Below, piece after piece: positions 22,228 through 33,438 of a stretch of DNA of 64,000 nt. This stretch comes from Macrotrachela quadricornifera. Taxonomy: Eukaryota > Rotifera > Eurotatoria > Philodinida > Philodinidae. The first letter of the stretch is position 1; every line of letters starts with the position of its first letter. The position numbers and the translations under genes are program-made. The stretch spans positions 1 through 64,000 of the forward strand of contig JAJEKB010010758.1 of NCBI GenBank assembly GCA_022393335.1, given 5' to 3'. The notes under the pieces are model-generated. The model saw nothing but the letters and a program-made list of their open reading frames with translations, had not been told where the DNA came from and did not search any database.

Positions 22228-23337
22228 TTATATCGTCATTATCAAAGCGCAAACAAATCCCCATAGTTGTGCGAGAACCAGCAGTATCATTAATATATGT
22301 AATGGAACAGAATTTTTAGTAATCGATGTATCCCACATAATATAAATGTAAATCAAGTCGCCCAGAAGTTTGAGTCCAGCTGTGAGTGTCAAATCAATAT
22401 ACATTAATGGAAGCATTGTATTTATCACGAGAAACAAAACATATTTGATTAGACGAAATGAAGTCCATTTTCTGATGATGCTTGCTATACCGATACATAC
22501 AATTAAAATCAGCGCAGTGATAACCCAATCTATGGATTGTGTTGACACAATCTTCACTAAAATACACAGGTCCATAATGAACATTGCAGTGTAACGCTGT
22601 CGTGCACGCGCTGATTTATCAAAAACCATACAAAGAAACTCAAACACAATGTTGAAAAAGATCGAATACCAAGGCCAACTTGGGATACTTTCGTTAACGT
22701 GAAAAAAATATGCCAGGATCCACAAGAGTGTCCCCAAGTCCCGAAATTGCTCGTCCCGTGATTTCTCGATTTGACGTCCGTGATCATAATACCATTCTTG
22801 AGAAATCGACAGTATTTTAACTCCTGCATACCCAGTGACTTCACAAATTTGAGCAAATGCGATAAGAAAGTACCGCGGCTGCAAGGTAGCTAATGCCACA
22901 ACTACAAGCCAATGATAAAAACGTATCTGGCACAAAAACGAATCGGAAAATCGCCATTTTTTTTGGGCAACAGCAAAGCTAGTATATGACCCAACAATCA
23001 CCACAACCACTACCCAGTCGAACGACAATGCTAACATAGATCCCAACAGTACAATAGAAACGACGATGGTTGCCATTATATGTCCACGAGTATCAGCTTT
23101 GCCCTTGATAATAACGTGAAAAATAATATACGCCATAATCATTGATCGTGTTTGAATCGATCCTAATACTAAGATAATAGCTGTAATAATTGCAACCATA
23201 TAAGCAGGGACTTGGAAACCATGCATACCGTGTTCACAGTGTTGATCGGCGATTTTTGAAGCCATACCAAACACGCCGGCTATCGCAATTAGCAACCAGT
23301 CATACAGGGACAAATATTTCATTGTTGTATATACCAT
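22228..23337 (-). CDS. Polytopic membrane protein of unknown family (intronless)
   Basis: One intact exon of 369 residues. Most of the protein is hydrophobic, with roughly 9-11 candidate helices spread from residue 12 to the C-terminus (for example LLIAIAGVFGMASK, YMVAIITAIILVLGS, WVVVVVIVGSYTSFAV, ILMILLVLAQLWGFV). A hydrophilic loop around residues 180-205 (QEWYYDHGRQIEKSRDEQFRD) is the longest charged stretch and contains many acidic and basic residues. An early HCEHGMHG segment near residue 33 is His/Cys-rich. I do not recognise the family and see no transporter or receptor signature. Start Met at 23337; MKYLS six codons in is an alternative. The length and uninterrupted frame in DNA this AT-rich make it a real gene. 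Confidence 0.72.
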   Translation of the reverse strand: MVYTTMKYLSLYDWLLIAIAGVFGMASKIADQHCEHGMHGFQVPAYMVAIITAIILVLGSIQTRSMIMAYIIFHVIIKGKADTRGHIMATIVVSIVLLGSMLALSFDWVVVVVIVGSYTSFAVAQKKWRFSDSFLCQIRFYHWLVVVALATLQPRYFLIAFAQICEVTGYAGVKILSISQEWYYDHGRQIEKSRDEQFRDLGTLLWILAYFFHVNESIPSWPWYSIFFNIVFEFLCMVFDKSARARQRYTAMFIMDLCILVKIVSTQSIDWVITALILIVCIGIASIIRKWTSFRLIKYVLFLVINTMLPLMYIDLTLTAGLKLLGDLIYIYIMWDTSITKNSVPLHILMILLVLAQLWGFVCALIMTI

Positions 23338-23587
23338 CTATATGCTCCTTTTTAAATTCATTGAAAATGAGAATATTCTTTTCTGTTGAATTATATTTCT
23401 TCTCGTAACCCTTCGAAAATTATATTGTTTTTGCCACAGAATAACAAGATAAAATCACTAACATGAGCGCAATCACTCGAAACCTACCTTTTCTTTCTTT
23501 TTTTTTCTTTTTTTCTCTCGAAAGGAAAACGATACGAATAGCTGCCTAATTCGACTTGCAATATAAACGCACATTTATTTATATATA

Positions 23588-23730
23588 CAGTAGAGTGCAA
23601 AAAATTATCGTTTATTAGATACGCCTTTTTTAAAGGCTGTCTTGTACCTTGTTCAAGCAATTTTCTGAAGTTTTTAGTAAATAGAAGATACTACATATAT
23701 GAATTCAGTGAGGCTAGTACTGATCGAAAA
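23588..23730 (+). repeat. Left half of the 11214-type MITE (second copy)
   Basis: CAGTAGAGTGCAAAAAATTA after a TA, then blocks shared in order with 11214-11360 (TGTTCAAGCAATTTTCTGAA; GAAGATACTACATATATGAA; TTCAGTGAGGCTAGTA). No matching right end downstream; truncated, perhaps by the neighbouring MITE at 23837. Confidence 0.6.
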
Positions 23731-23836
23731 CTGTTATGCACATAAAGTGGCAAATTTAAAACTGGTACATGTTTTCAAACGAGTGTGGCAAAATTGTTAA
23801 AAAAATTTTCAACCTTAAAAATTTTCAATTTTTGTA

Positions 23837-24564
23837 TAATAAAACCTCTATTAATGAACACTTCCCAACTCTGAATATTGAACACTTGTTTTATTCCCTT
23901 CTGTGTAAGAAAACTTCTGCACAGTGAACATGTACTGGTAAAAAAAAATACGCTTTCATGTACGAAGTGAGAAACCGGAGTCAATGACTCAAATTCACGA
24001 ACTTCGCTCAAATGAACGAGAAAACTCTTTGAACAGTTCATTCAAATGAACTGAATTTATTCAGCAGCTCTTTTCGAAAGAATGTAACTGTTTCAATCGT
24101 CCAGCTTGAAGAACTGATCACTATGATAGAGCCACACAGATCGTTTTAAAGGTATTCTGATAAGATTGAGCCAGTTCAGTTCGTCTAATCGGATTATTCA
24201 TAAAAGTGCAATTTGTTTCAAAGAACTTTTCGAATAGTGTAGTTCATGATAATGAACGTTTTAAACAGTTTATCAATTTCGATATATAACTGGACTTTTG
24301 CCAAACTCTCATAAGAAGATAGAAAAATAAACTTCATAATACAATACTCATAGATTAAATTTGGATAGGTGAAAAATGTGTTTTTTTATTTGATATTGTT
24401 TGTAATAGAGATTCATATAAAAGATATATAGTTATCATAATCATTTATCTATGTTAATCACGCATCATATACATATGTAATAAACTTCATTCAAAATGAA
24501 ACCTCCATAAGATGAACACGCTTCGAATGGTCTCGTTAGCGTTCATTTTAGGGAGGTTTTACTG
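23837..24564. mobile_element. 728-bp TA-flanked MITE with pogo/Tigger-like ends
   Basis: The right end, inverted, is CAGTAAAACCTCCCTAAAAT with GAACGCT after it. The left end, TAATAAAACCTCTATTAATG with GAACACT, matches with two changes at the tip. TA lies outside both ends (23835-23836, 24565-24566). An extra internal copy of the motif (GAAACCTCCATAAGATGAAC) sits near 24497. No transposase inside. The minus-strand 88-codon frame at 23775-24041 is not gene-like. Confidence 0.65.
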
Positions 24565-24617
24565 TAGTTACACATGGGAGACAAACAGACAAGTAGGGTG
24601 AGGGTTAGTTAAAATAA

Positions 24618-24797
24618 GAGAATCACTATGACGCGTTGCGACTGAATTTTGCAGTCTCATCAGGTGGTTTAAATAATCTGCATATGTATATAGATTTATT
24701 AGATGCAGGATTTCAAGAACGAGTAAAAGATAGAATTATCGCACTATTAAAGAAAATAAATCAAACAATGGAAGAAATGAAACTTTTGTTTAGATGA
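24618..24797 (+). CDS. Possible exon fragment of an unknown gene
   Basis: A 59-codon stop-to-stop stretch without a clear ATG at its start. The last 30 residues look like a real amphipathic helix (ALLKKINQTMEEMKLLF). The next frame continues with RRCCECAIMPWSEDLSE until about 24868, suggesting a frameshift or intron. It could be the end of a decayed gene. No family recognised. Confidence 0.25.
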   Translation, partial: ENHYDALRLNFAVSSGGLNNLHMYIDLLDAGFQERVKDRIIALLKKINQTMEEMKLLFR

Positions 24798-24965
24798 ATC
24801 TCATATCATTCAAGCGTAGATGTTGTGAATGCGCTATTATGCCATGGTCTGAGGATTTATCTGAGTAAGAAAACTGCATTCTTTCATATGTATCCATTCA
24901 TTCTACACAATTGAAAAGTACTGTTAACGATAACGCAATTGAAATGTTTCAGTAGTTATCTAGAA

Positions 24966-24996
24966 CAATAATAATAATTATTATTATTATTATAGT
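24966..24996. repeat. AAT/ATT trinucleotide tract
   Basis: Four AAT units run directly into six to seven ATT units, giving a self-complementary microsatellite. Confidence 0.7.
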
Positions 24997-25249
24997 CAGA
25001 TTTAGTATAAAACTAATTCTACTATTAAATTATAACCATACTACTAATGAGACTAGTTGCTAGAAATATGTTATTATACAGTTTAACATATGACTTATGA
25101 ATTAATGTTAGATTTAGAATAATAAGAAGCAGAAATATTTTATTTTGATAGAACAAAAAGTTAATTGAATTAACGCTTATGCAAACAATGTTTTATGCCA
25201 AATGAAAAGTTATTTGATTGAGTTGGAATTAATAATATTCAGCATTTGC

Positions 25250-25498
25250 TTATTGATAGACTTGAAAACATTTTTGAATGACACAGAGTTTTACACCTTG
25301 TTCATTATTTGCTATATTAGTAGGTAAATCAATATCCTGGATATCTCTTATATTATTGGTGATTTTCTTAATCAAATCTTTGCGAGTGGAATCTATTTGG
25401 ATACTCTTAAAATTTGGATGAATCGCTCTTGAATCGTGCATTTCTAAAGTTATTGACGAAGCACAACCAGGTATTGCTCCTACTACAGATATTTTTGT
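25250..25498 (-). CDS. Possible C-terminal exon of an unknown gene
   Basis: Open for about 80 codons and ends TAA at 25250. The composition is protein-like (KISVVGAIPGCASSITLEMH, then DIQDIDLPTNIANNEQG). The open frame continues upstream only by running into repeat R1 (25494-25690), so the true 5' boundary is probably a splice acceptor near 25490-25500, or the gene was truncated by the repeat. No domain recognised. Confidence 0.25.
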   Translation of the reverse strand, partial: TKISVVGAIPGCASSITLEMHDSRAIHPNFKSIQIDSTRKDLIKKITNNIRDIQDIDLPTNIANNEQGVKLCVIQKCFQVYQ

Positions 25499-25690
25499 GT
25501 ACTCAAAAAGTGAGTACACTCTAGAATCGGTTAGCGTGTCGGTCCGGCCATTTACACGATAACTTTTCACAATTACATCCGATTGAGCTGAAATTTTGTA
25601 CACAGAATTGTCTCATCAATATCTCGGTTGAGTTCGAAGATGAGAGTGATCGTTTAAGATATGGTTGAGTTATCAAAAAAATTGTCATCA
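25494..25690 (+). repeat. Dispersed repeat R1, copy 2
   Basis: Begins TGTACTCAAAAAGTGAGTAC, a near-perfect palindrome. It shares ordered blocks with 7107-7290 (ATCGGTTAGCGTGTCGGTCC; TTACACGATAACTTTTCACA; GAATTGTCTCATCAATATCT). Confidence 0.65.
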
Positions 25691-26217
25691 TTGACTAGAT
25701 CATCCCTGAGGTGGGGTACAGCAATTTTTTTTCAAAAAAAATATTTTTATTAGAATCAGAGCTAGGACAATTACAAGTATTGCAAGTATAAATACTGTAC
25801 TTTTACTTTAAGAAGAGTACTTGGTATTTATATTTACGTAAAAAAACTCGTACTTTTGTACTTGTACTGGAAAGATAAATACAATATACATTTTCGTAAT
25901 AAGATTAGCATATCTGATTATTGCCATTCACTGATAGTTTATAACATGTTTTATTTAATATTCTTTTATGATATGTATTTATACTTATAAGAATGAAAAT
26001 AAATATAGTAAATGTAAAAAAATTGTATAATGAGATAAGTAGATGATATCAAACGATACTGTTTACTTAAGAATTCCATATTAGACTTGTTCTTACATCA
26101 TTATATTATAACCTATTGGACTGATCAAAATGAAACATTAAGCTAACTTATTTCTATGCATCTAGTACGATTGTACTATTTTTCTTACTTATTATTATGT
26201 ACACTTCTGTAAGGGAA

Positions 26218-26397
26218 CATATAGTATATTCGCTTCACTATTCTTTCACATATAGAATCATATAGTATTTTCTTCTTTTCCTTTACATATACATCTATAT
26301 GGTATTTTCCTTTTCTTCGTCATATATGATCATATGGAATGTTCTTCTTTATTTTCAAATACACGTTCATATGGAATTTTCCTTTCGTTATCTTAGT
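26218..26397 (+). repeat. Degenerate tandem repeat, ~36-41 bp unit, about five copies
   Basis: Units begin CATATAGTAT/CATATGGAAT and continue with a pyrimidine-rich TTTTCTTCTTT-like stretch. It lies 210 bp upstream of the hAT reading frame and may be part of that element's 5' region. Confidence 0.6.
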
Positions 26398-26606
26398 GCG
26401 TCCTTCTTATGATCTTTTGATTTCTATTAAAGTGTGTTATTTCCAAATGATATCGCTTAAGTATTTCTTCTAGAATAGTTTGTAATACAAGAGATGGAAA
26501 TAACCAAAGTGACCATTTCTTGTCCTATAAATACTTGCGTTTTCTTCCTAAATAAACGAATTATCATCTTGTCCGACTTCCTGCGGTAAGACGGTACCAA
26601 CTTCGT

Positions 26607-28764
26607 ATGAATTTCCTTAAAGTTTTTTTTGAGTTCACGTCTTCTAAAGATGAAAAGGTATTTGGTAAATGTAAAAGTTGTGGCAAAACTTATATGGATA
26701 GAATTGGTTCCACAGGCAATTTTCATAAACATCTCAAACATGTACATAATGATGAATATAGTAAAGCAAAATCTTCAAATTCTGCAACATCTAATAAAGA
26801 CACAAACGATATTTTGGAAAATCCGACAAACAACAACGACAAAATCAATCAAGCTATTCTTGAAGAACTAATTGTGAAATGTAATTTGCTATTGTCAATA
26901 GCTGAATCGCGTGGTTTTAAAAATTTTTTGAAGATAATTGCTCCAAAATGGGAACCTACGTCGTCTCGTTACTTTACCAAAACATTATTACCATCGTTGA
27001 TGAAAAATACAAAAGATAAAATAAAGAATATACTTAGTGCCGTGCAATATTTAACCATTACAATCGATGCTTGGACCGATAGATGGGGAATATCCTTCAT
27101 TGGTATAACAGGCCATTTTCTTGACTCACAAAGTATTCCACAAGCTCTTCTTTTGGATTTCGTGCGTTTCAAAGAAACACATACTGGAGAAAATATTCAT
27201 AATATTACAGAAGAAATACTAGATAAGTTGGAGGTAAGGATATTTAATATCATTCACTCATCCTATTTTAATTCTAAAACGTATCTTCTAACATATTGTT
27301 TAATGTAAGTGTATAAAAATGGAATATTTTTTAGCTAAATAAAATACCTTTTGTATGAGTTAAGAAAATGTGATACTGTAATCATCGATAGTATAACCAG
27401 TTTTTTTTACAGATCAAAGATAAAGTGTTTCGGATTGTGACAGGCAACGCTGACAACATGATAGAAGCATACACATTTGGTTTGAATGTGGTGGAAAATG
27501 ATGGACCTGTTTTTCAAGATAATAATAATCAACAACACGATGATAATTCACTCGATTTCATCATTGATGATAATTTTAGAACGTTGAATGAATGGACTTT
27601 AATTGATTGGTTTGATAGTAGCAAAGATTCCATTGATAGAGATGATGACGTTGCAGTACGTTTATTCTGTTTTGCACATTGTCTTCAATTGTCTATTCGA
27701 GATGGATTAAAAGATATCCCTTACTTATCAAAATCATTGTAAAAATGTATCAAGTTAGCGCGACGATCTCATAAGTCAAGTAAAGTAGCTGAAATTCTCG
27801 AGGATGTTGGAAAGTCAATAAATCGATCAAATGTAACAAGATGGAGCTCTGATTATTTACTTATCAAATCGATTATTGCATTAGGAAAAGCAACAATTGA
27901 TGATATTACTAATCTTATTGACGACAATGATTTTAAATTTAATAGTAATGATTTTATTATATTACAAGAAGCAGTTGACATATTAAAGCCGTTTGCTGAC
28001 ATAACTTGTCGTATTCAATTCGAATCTATTGTTACTGCCAGTCTTGTAGTACCATCAATTATTCATATTATTGACCATTTAAATAATATAAAACCAAATA
28101 TTCAATTTCTGAAAAAATGTGTACACAACTTGAAAATTCTATTAACATTAGGTTTACTGGTATTACAAAACGATTAGCGCAATAAGTTGTTTCCACGAAT
28201 GATCCATTTTCGGATCCGGTTTATTTTGTTTGTGCTGTTTTAGATCCTGAGTTCAAGTTTTATTGGATCAGTCAGATGCACTATAGATCAGCAGCAGAAT
28301 TACAAATGAAACAGTTATTGATTCAACTGACAATAAATGAATGTGAAACAAATGGGATTACATCTTTCAATAATATACAAGGTACACAATCATCACCGCC
28401 AAACTTTGTTTCGAATAGTTATGCAACACAAACAGTTGATACATCAATCGTTAAAAAGAGAAAGTTATTACAGTACGAAGATAATCCTAGTTTCTCACGT
28501 ACTCCAAAAATAGATCTTTTTAACGAAATCCATGCATATTTAAATGATCCCATACGTTTTAAATTCTCATTATACTGGAACAATTCATAATTACATTCGT
28601 TAAAAGTTGTAGTTCATTGAATATTTTCTATTCAAGCAAGTTCAGCGCCGACAGAAGGAGTTTTTAGTCAAGCCGGCATTATCATGACTCCTAGGCGGAC
28701 ATCAATGCATGAAGAAGTATTCAGGAGTTTAATCTTTTTACGTGTGAATCAAAACTTTATCTAA
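26607..28764 (+). pseudogene. hAT-family transposase with BED zinc finger, broken
   Basis: Exon 1 (ATG 26607 to 27233) has a BED finger: CKSCGK (Cys-x2-Cys) and HKHLKHVH (His ligands) within residues 22-48. The hAT catalytic core begins with TITIDAWTDRWGISFIG (first Asp). A 179-nt intron (27234-27412, GTAAG...ACAG) leads to IKDKVFRIVTGNADNMIEA (second Asp region) and FCFAHCLQLSIRDGL. A TAA at 27740-27742 interrupts the frame. The sense frame continues (KVAEILEDV, NVTRWSSDYLL with the RW motif) to about 28150, where frame is lost near TAG 28176, resumes at 28200-28590, and finishes with the C-terminal dimerisation motif SSAPTEGVFSQAGIIMTPRR, stop 28762-28764. Domain order is complete but nonsense and frameshift changes inactivate it. 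Confidence 0.82.
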
Positions 28765-28971
28765 GAGATGACTTTAAAACTAACTCTTAGCTTTGACGCA
28801 CTTAAATATTTCTTCTTCACTTTTTTATCGGTAATTGTTTTATTAGTGTTACATTTTTAAGATTTCGATTTTTAAAATACATGCTTCCAAACGGCTACAC
28901 ATTCTTACAGATCTTAATTTTATGTAAGATTCTAATTAGAGCTATACAACATAGTTTATACAAGATGTAAA

Positions 28972-30300
28972 TCTATATATATAAAGAAGAATGTCTGTCT
29001 GTTCGCTATGCATTCAGTCCCTGTAAAAGCTACGATTACCAAACTTTCCATGATGCATCCCCAGGCCCCGAGGAAGATAATAGGGGGGGGGGGGGGGGGN
29101 NNNNNNNNNNNNNNNNNNNNNNNNNNNNNNNNNNNNNNNNNNNNNNNNNNNNNNNNNNNNNNNNNNNNNNNNNNNNNNNNNNNNNNNNNNNNNNNNNNNN
29201 NNNNNNNNNNNNNNNNNNNNNNNNNNNNNNNNNNNNNNNNNNNNNNNNNNNNNNNNNNNNNNNNNNNNNNNNNNNNNNNNNNNNNNNNNNNNNNNNNNNN
29301 NNNNNNNNNNNNNNNNNNNNNNNNNNNNNNNNNNNNNNNNNNNNNNNNNNNNNNNNNNNNNNNNNNNNNNNNNNNNNNNNNNNNNNNNNNNNNNNNNNNN
29401 NNNNNNNNNNNNNNNNNNNNNNNNNNNNNNNNNNNNNNNNNNNNNNNNNNNNNNNNNNNNNNNNNNNNNNNNNNNNNNNNNNNNNNNNNNNNNNNNNNNG
29501 GGGGGGGGGGGGGGGGTCATCCACCGTGGGTTTGGTTGTCTGGATGTGGCGTGTGGATGGAATATCATCCATATAGTGCTGTAGTAGCTAACATTTCCAA
29601 GGTTTCCACAATGGTTTTCTGAGTTGAGAGGGAGTTTTAAAGAGTGTTCTCACCATCAATAGCAGTAGGGAGGGTGCGTCTTGGTGAAATTTCATTCACG
29701 TTTTATTGCACTGAACTTTGCGTGAATTTTCGAAAAATTTAGCGAATTTGTTATGATTCTAAGATTAATCATTTTTTATCGATAATTCCTCGGTTTAAAT
29801 GTGAAAATCGAAGGTTTCTAATAGATAATAAGAGAAGAATGTATACGAGGATTTCCTTGATTCCCAACTATGGTGTATCCATTTGTTTTCTACGACTCAG
29901 AGACACCGTGTAGTTGTTCTTTTTCTTGACTCAACGATGATGCATCTATATAAAGAAAGAAGAATATTTGTCTGTTTGCTATGTATTGAGTCCCTGTGAT
30001 AGCTACCATTACCAAACTTTCCACACTCCTTTTTTAACTCCTGAAGAAAGTCAACGTGGAGTTGGAATCACCAAATGGGGTGCACGGAAGGGGCTAGATG
30101 AAATTTCATCCCGATTAATACAGATCGAGATTTTGATGAGTCTGTTCACTATGTATTTAGTCATCGTGAGAGACAGCATCATGGAACTATCCACATCAGT
30201 TCCTTGAATGCTAAGGAAAGTCAGCTGAGTGATTGACGATGAGAGAGGGATGCGTGCGTGAAACTTCACCCAAGTCGTAAGAGACCGTGATTTTACTCAC
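28972..30300 (+). repeat. ~190-bp degenerate tandem repeats around an assembly gap
   Basis: Related blocks start near 28972, 29948 and 30135, each with TATAAAGAAGAATGTCTGTC-like or GTCTGTTTGCTATGTATT-like sequence, then ACCATTACCAAACTTTCCA-like sequence, a GAAAGTCA block, and TGAAATTTCATCC-like sequence. A further partial unit follows the gap (29580-29710). The two clearest units are about 187 bp apart. Class unknown. Confidence 0.55.
29100..29499. other. Assembly gap (400 N) flanked by equal poly-G runs
   Basis: Exactly 400 undetermined bases, with 17 G before (29083-29099) and 17 G after (29500-29516). The gap probably spans or was caused by a poly-G tract. Reading frames crossing it are meaningless. 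Confidence 0.95.
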
Positions 30301-30416
30301 TTTCTAATCAAATGACGTAGTTTAATGCAAATTTGAGAGTGATCGTGTCCAGAGTGGATGCGAGTGAAGATGTCTGCTTGAACCAGATGAGAAGAGTCCT
30401 GTTGAAGATGCCTGAT

Positions 30417-30868
30417 GCACAGCGGGACAAGCTTTGTGAAGGATACCTCACGCACGGCGGGAAAAGTTCTACGAAAGATACCCATGTACGGTGGGAAAAG
30501 CTCTGTAAAAGATACCCCAAGCACAGCGAGAAGAGCTCTGCGAAAGATGCTACGCGCACGGCGGGAGCAGCTCTGAAAAATACCCCACGCACAGCAGAAA
30601 AAGTTCTGTGAGAAATTCCTCGAGCACGGCGGGAAAAGCTTTGTGAAGGATACTCCACGAACGGTGAGAAAAGTTCTGCGAAAGATGCCACATGCATGGA
30701 GAGCAAAGTTCTGTAGCAGAGGTTCCATGTACAACGAAAAAAGCCCTGTGGAAGAGGTATCACGCACGGCGAGGGGAGTCTAATGGCGAACACTTAACGC
30801 ATAGCACGAACAATCCTGTTAAAGATGCCTGACATATGCCCATAAAAGTCTGGTTCAAGAGGTTTCAG
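30417..30868 (+). repeat. 35-bp minisatellite, about 13 units
   Basis: Consensus near GCACGGCGGGAAAAGCTCTG followed by YGAAAGATACCYCAC. Nearly every unit is exactly 35 bp (two are 33-34). Units diverge toward both edges. GC content is well above the surroundings. Because 35 is not a multiple of three, the same peptide themes appear in different frames on both strands, producing several long but artefactual open frames. The array ends about nine bases from the left arm of the foldback element at 30878. Confidence 0.9.
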
Positions 30869-30877
30869 GTGTGACGC

Positions 30878-33438
30878 GAAAAAGACAGAGGCGGATAGAG
30901 ACCCTTTTTGGCCCACAATACACCGGTATCGCAGACACATTTTCTGAGATTTCTAATCGGCCTACCAGATGCAGCGAGAAACGGCGATTCCAACGGTACC
31001 AAATTTGACCCATGTATGATGTCTTTTGTAGGAGTAACACTCGGTTTTCTGAGGGGTACTTTTGCTAAAAATCGAAAAATTCGGGCAAAATGGGACCTCT
31101 CAGTATTTTTGTTGGAAAACAATGAAACCCTTCACTGAATCTCAACATTTTGGGCTATATCGAAAGCTCTCTTCGCACTGCACAACCTAGTACCAAACTA
31201 TGGTACCAAACTGTGCTTACACAAGTGAATTTCTTGCTGAAAACAAACAGTGACAATGAAAGAAGTGAAAAAATCGCAAGTTATCCTGGCCACTTGTGAC
31301 CAAAATCAAGCCTACAAGATAGAACTCTGGAATCTTGAGATCAACGTCATTCAATGCGGTTTTTCGCGAGCTACAAGATGTACTAGTTAGATTGTATCTG
31401 AAGACCGTATTATGGAGGACAAAAATGAAAAATCTCTGAAGAATCATGAAAAAAACCGTCTTTCTCAACAAGTAGCACTACTTTTCAGCGATCTGAATCA
31501 GTTAGGACTAGCTCGTCTCCACATGAATTATACCTCATTCTATGCAGTTTTTCATGCTCTACACTTCTGTGCTTTTGATTTCTCTCGAATTTTCTGGCCA
31601 AAAACGTTCTTAGTAAAAAGCTTTCACAAAGACCCATTTTCAGCATACTTCTCACTATTGTTGGCACCAAAGATCCGAGAAAACCTTTCTAGTATGGACT
31701 CGCTTCGTAACCATTCGATGCAGTTTTTCACACTCTACCACCCTGTGCTATCGGAGTGATTGCTGAGTGTTAAACGTATCCTTTTCCATCTTTTTTTTTC
31801 TCAGGAGCGGAATATACATTCACTATGAGACTACGCATTTTGATCCGCTGAAGATTGTGCAGCGGAGAAAGGATGACGTACTACATCTGCTGCGTCACGA
31901 AAGAATCCTAAATGTCAAATAAATGCACTGCTACCAGCAGAACATTCAATAATTTCGAACATCGGTAAAACATGTACAGAACCAGGTTTATATAGGATTG
32001 GTGTCATCGTCTTTATCGAATTGCACTGTTGCCATATTGGTTTTGCTGCTTTAACGTCTTCAGGCGAATCGAACTCGAACTAGATCAGTGTGGGCAGGAT
32101 AGAGCGAAACGACGAATTCTAGTTCTTCATCGTCCAAGATTGACGGTTACAATTGTCTTCGATGCAGCGCATTTCTTGTTTGATCTGATAGATTTCGGAA
32201 AGAAAAGTTCAACTCTTATGTCGATTGAGAAGTGCTTTCCATTACAGAAGCAAATATTTCGAACGTCTTCTTCTCACATGACAGGAAAGAGGACTCTCCG
32301 AGCGTCATGTTTTTCTACAGTTGTTTTCTGGAAGCAGCTGACATGCGCTTCAAGCGCTCCTTCAAAAAGGTTGAGCTGATTACACATTACGGACATTTCA
32401 GTTGCCCAAATATCACCGTCAGTACGACCCACTTCTAATATCCCTAAGATCCATTTCATCACTACACTGATTCCATTACACCTAAGTTAAAGAACCAACA
32501 CATACGGCAGGTACTTCATATCCACTCCCAACAAAAACACACTTCAGCAGCTTCAGCAGTGTGGGTGTTTTACTTGATAGAGTGTGAAACACTGCATCGA
32601 ATGGTTAATAAGAGAGTTGATCGTAGAAAGGTTTTCTCGGATCTAGGGTACCAACAATAGTGAGAAGTATGCTGAAAATGGGTCTTTGTGAAAGTTTTTA
32701 ACTAGGAAAAATTTTTGGTCAGAAAATTGGGGAGAAACAAATAGCACAGGATTGTAGAGCATCAAAAACTGCATAGAATGAGGTATAATTCATATGGAAA
32801 CGAGCTAGTCCTGACTGATTCGGATCGCTGAAAAGTAGTGCTACTTGTTGAGAAAGACGGTTTTTTTCATGATTCTTCAGAGATTTTTCATTTTTGTCCC
32901 CCATAATACGGTCTTCAGATATAAACTAACTAGTACATCTTGTAGCTCGCGAAAAACCGCATCGAATGACGTTGATCTCAAGATTCCAGAGTTCTATCTT
33001 GTAGGCTTGATTTTGGTCACAAGTGACCAGGATAACTTGCGATTTTTTCACATCTTTCATTGTCACTGTTTGTTTTCAGCAAGAAATTCACTTGTGTAAG
33101 CACAGTTTGGTACCATAGTTTGGTACTAGGTTGTGCAGTGCGAAGAGAGCTTTCGATTGAGCCCAAAATGTTGAGATTCAGTGAAGGGTTTCATTGTTTT
33201 CCAACAAAAATACTGAGAGGCCCCATTTTGCCCGAATTTTTTGATTTTTAGCAAAAGTACTCCTCAGAAAACCGAGTGTTACTCCTACAAAACACATCAT
33301 ACATGGGTCAAATTTGGTACCATTGGAATCGCCGTTTCTCGCTGCATCTGGTAGGCAGATTAGAAATCTCAGAAAATGTGTCTGCGATACCGGTGTATAG
33401 TGGGCCAAAAAGGGCCTTTATTCGCCCCTGTCCTTTTC
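30878..33438. mobile_element. Foldback-type element with ~860-bp inverted arms
   Basis: The left arm 30878-31738 and right arm 32577-33438 are inverted copies with only scattered substitutions and small indels (shared landmarks: CCCTTTTTGGCCCAC, CCAACGGTACCAAATTTGAC, GAAAACCTTTCTA). The 0.84-kb middle (31739-32576) has open frames up to 116 codons and no known domain. Very long, highly similar arms around a small non-coding core fit a foldback or long-TIR non-autonomous element. I see no clear target duplication. Confidence 0.8.

Larger units (their letters stand above)
25757..28764 (+). mobile_element. hAT element (dead; right end not found)
   Basis: A hAT transposase pseudogene occupies 26607-28764. 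A candidate left terminus starts at 25757 (CAGAGCTAGGACAATTACAA), followed by several GTACTTTTAC-like repeats typical of hAT subterminal regions. I found no convincing inverted match between 28765 and 29099, so the right end may be lost or lie in the assembly gap. Confidence 0.5.

Noticed and set aside
29008..29622. Long open frames of about 180-205 codons on both strands
   Set aside because: They run through 400 undetermined bases and poly-G; almost all residues are unknown, so they are artefacts of the gap.
30297..30793. Two overlapping minus-strand frames of 156 and 161 codons and a plus-strand frame with repeating peptide themes
   Set aside because: They arise from the 35-bp minisatellite. 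Because 35 is not a multiple of three, the same peptide cycles through frames; there is no stable protein repeat.
30417..30868. Possible CRISPR-like array because of regular ~35-bp spacing
   Set aside because: The units are directly adjacent with no unique spacers, and the context is eukaryotic.
30908..33408. Near-identical 76-codon proteins on opposite strands (30908-31138 and 33178-33408)
   Set aside because: They are the two arms of the same inverted repeat. At least six residues differ over 76, a pattern not suggestive of protein-level conservation.
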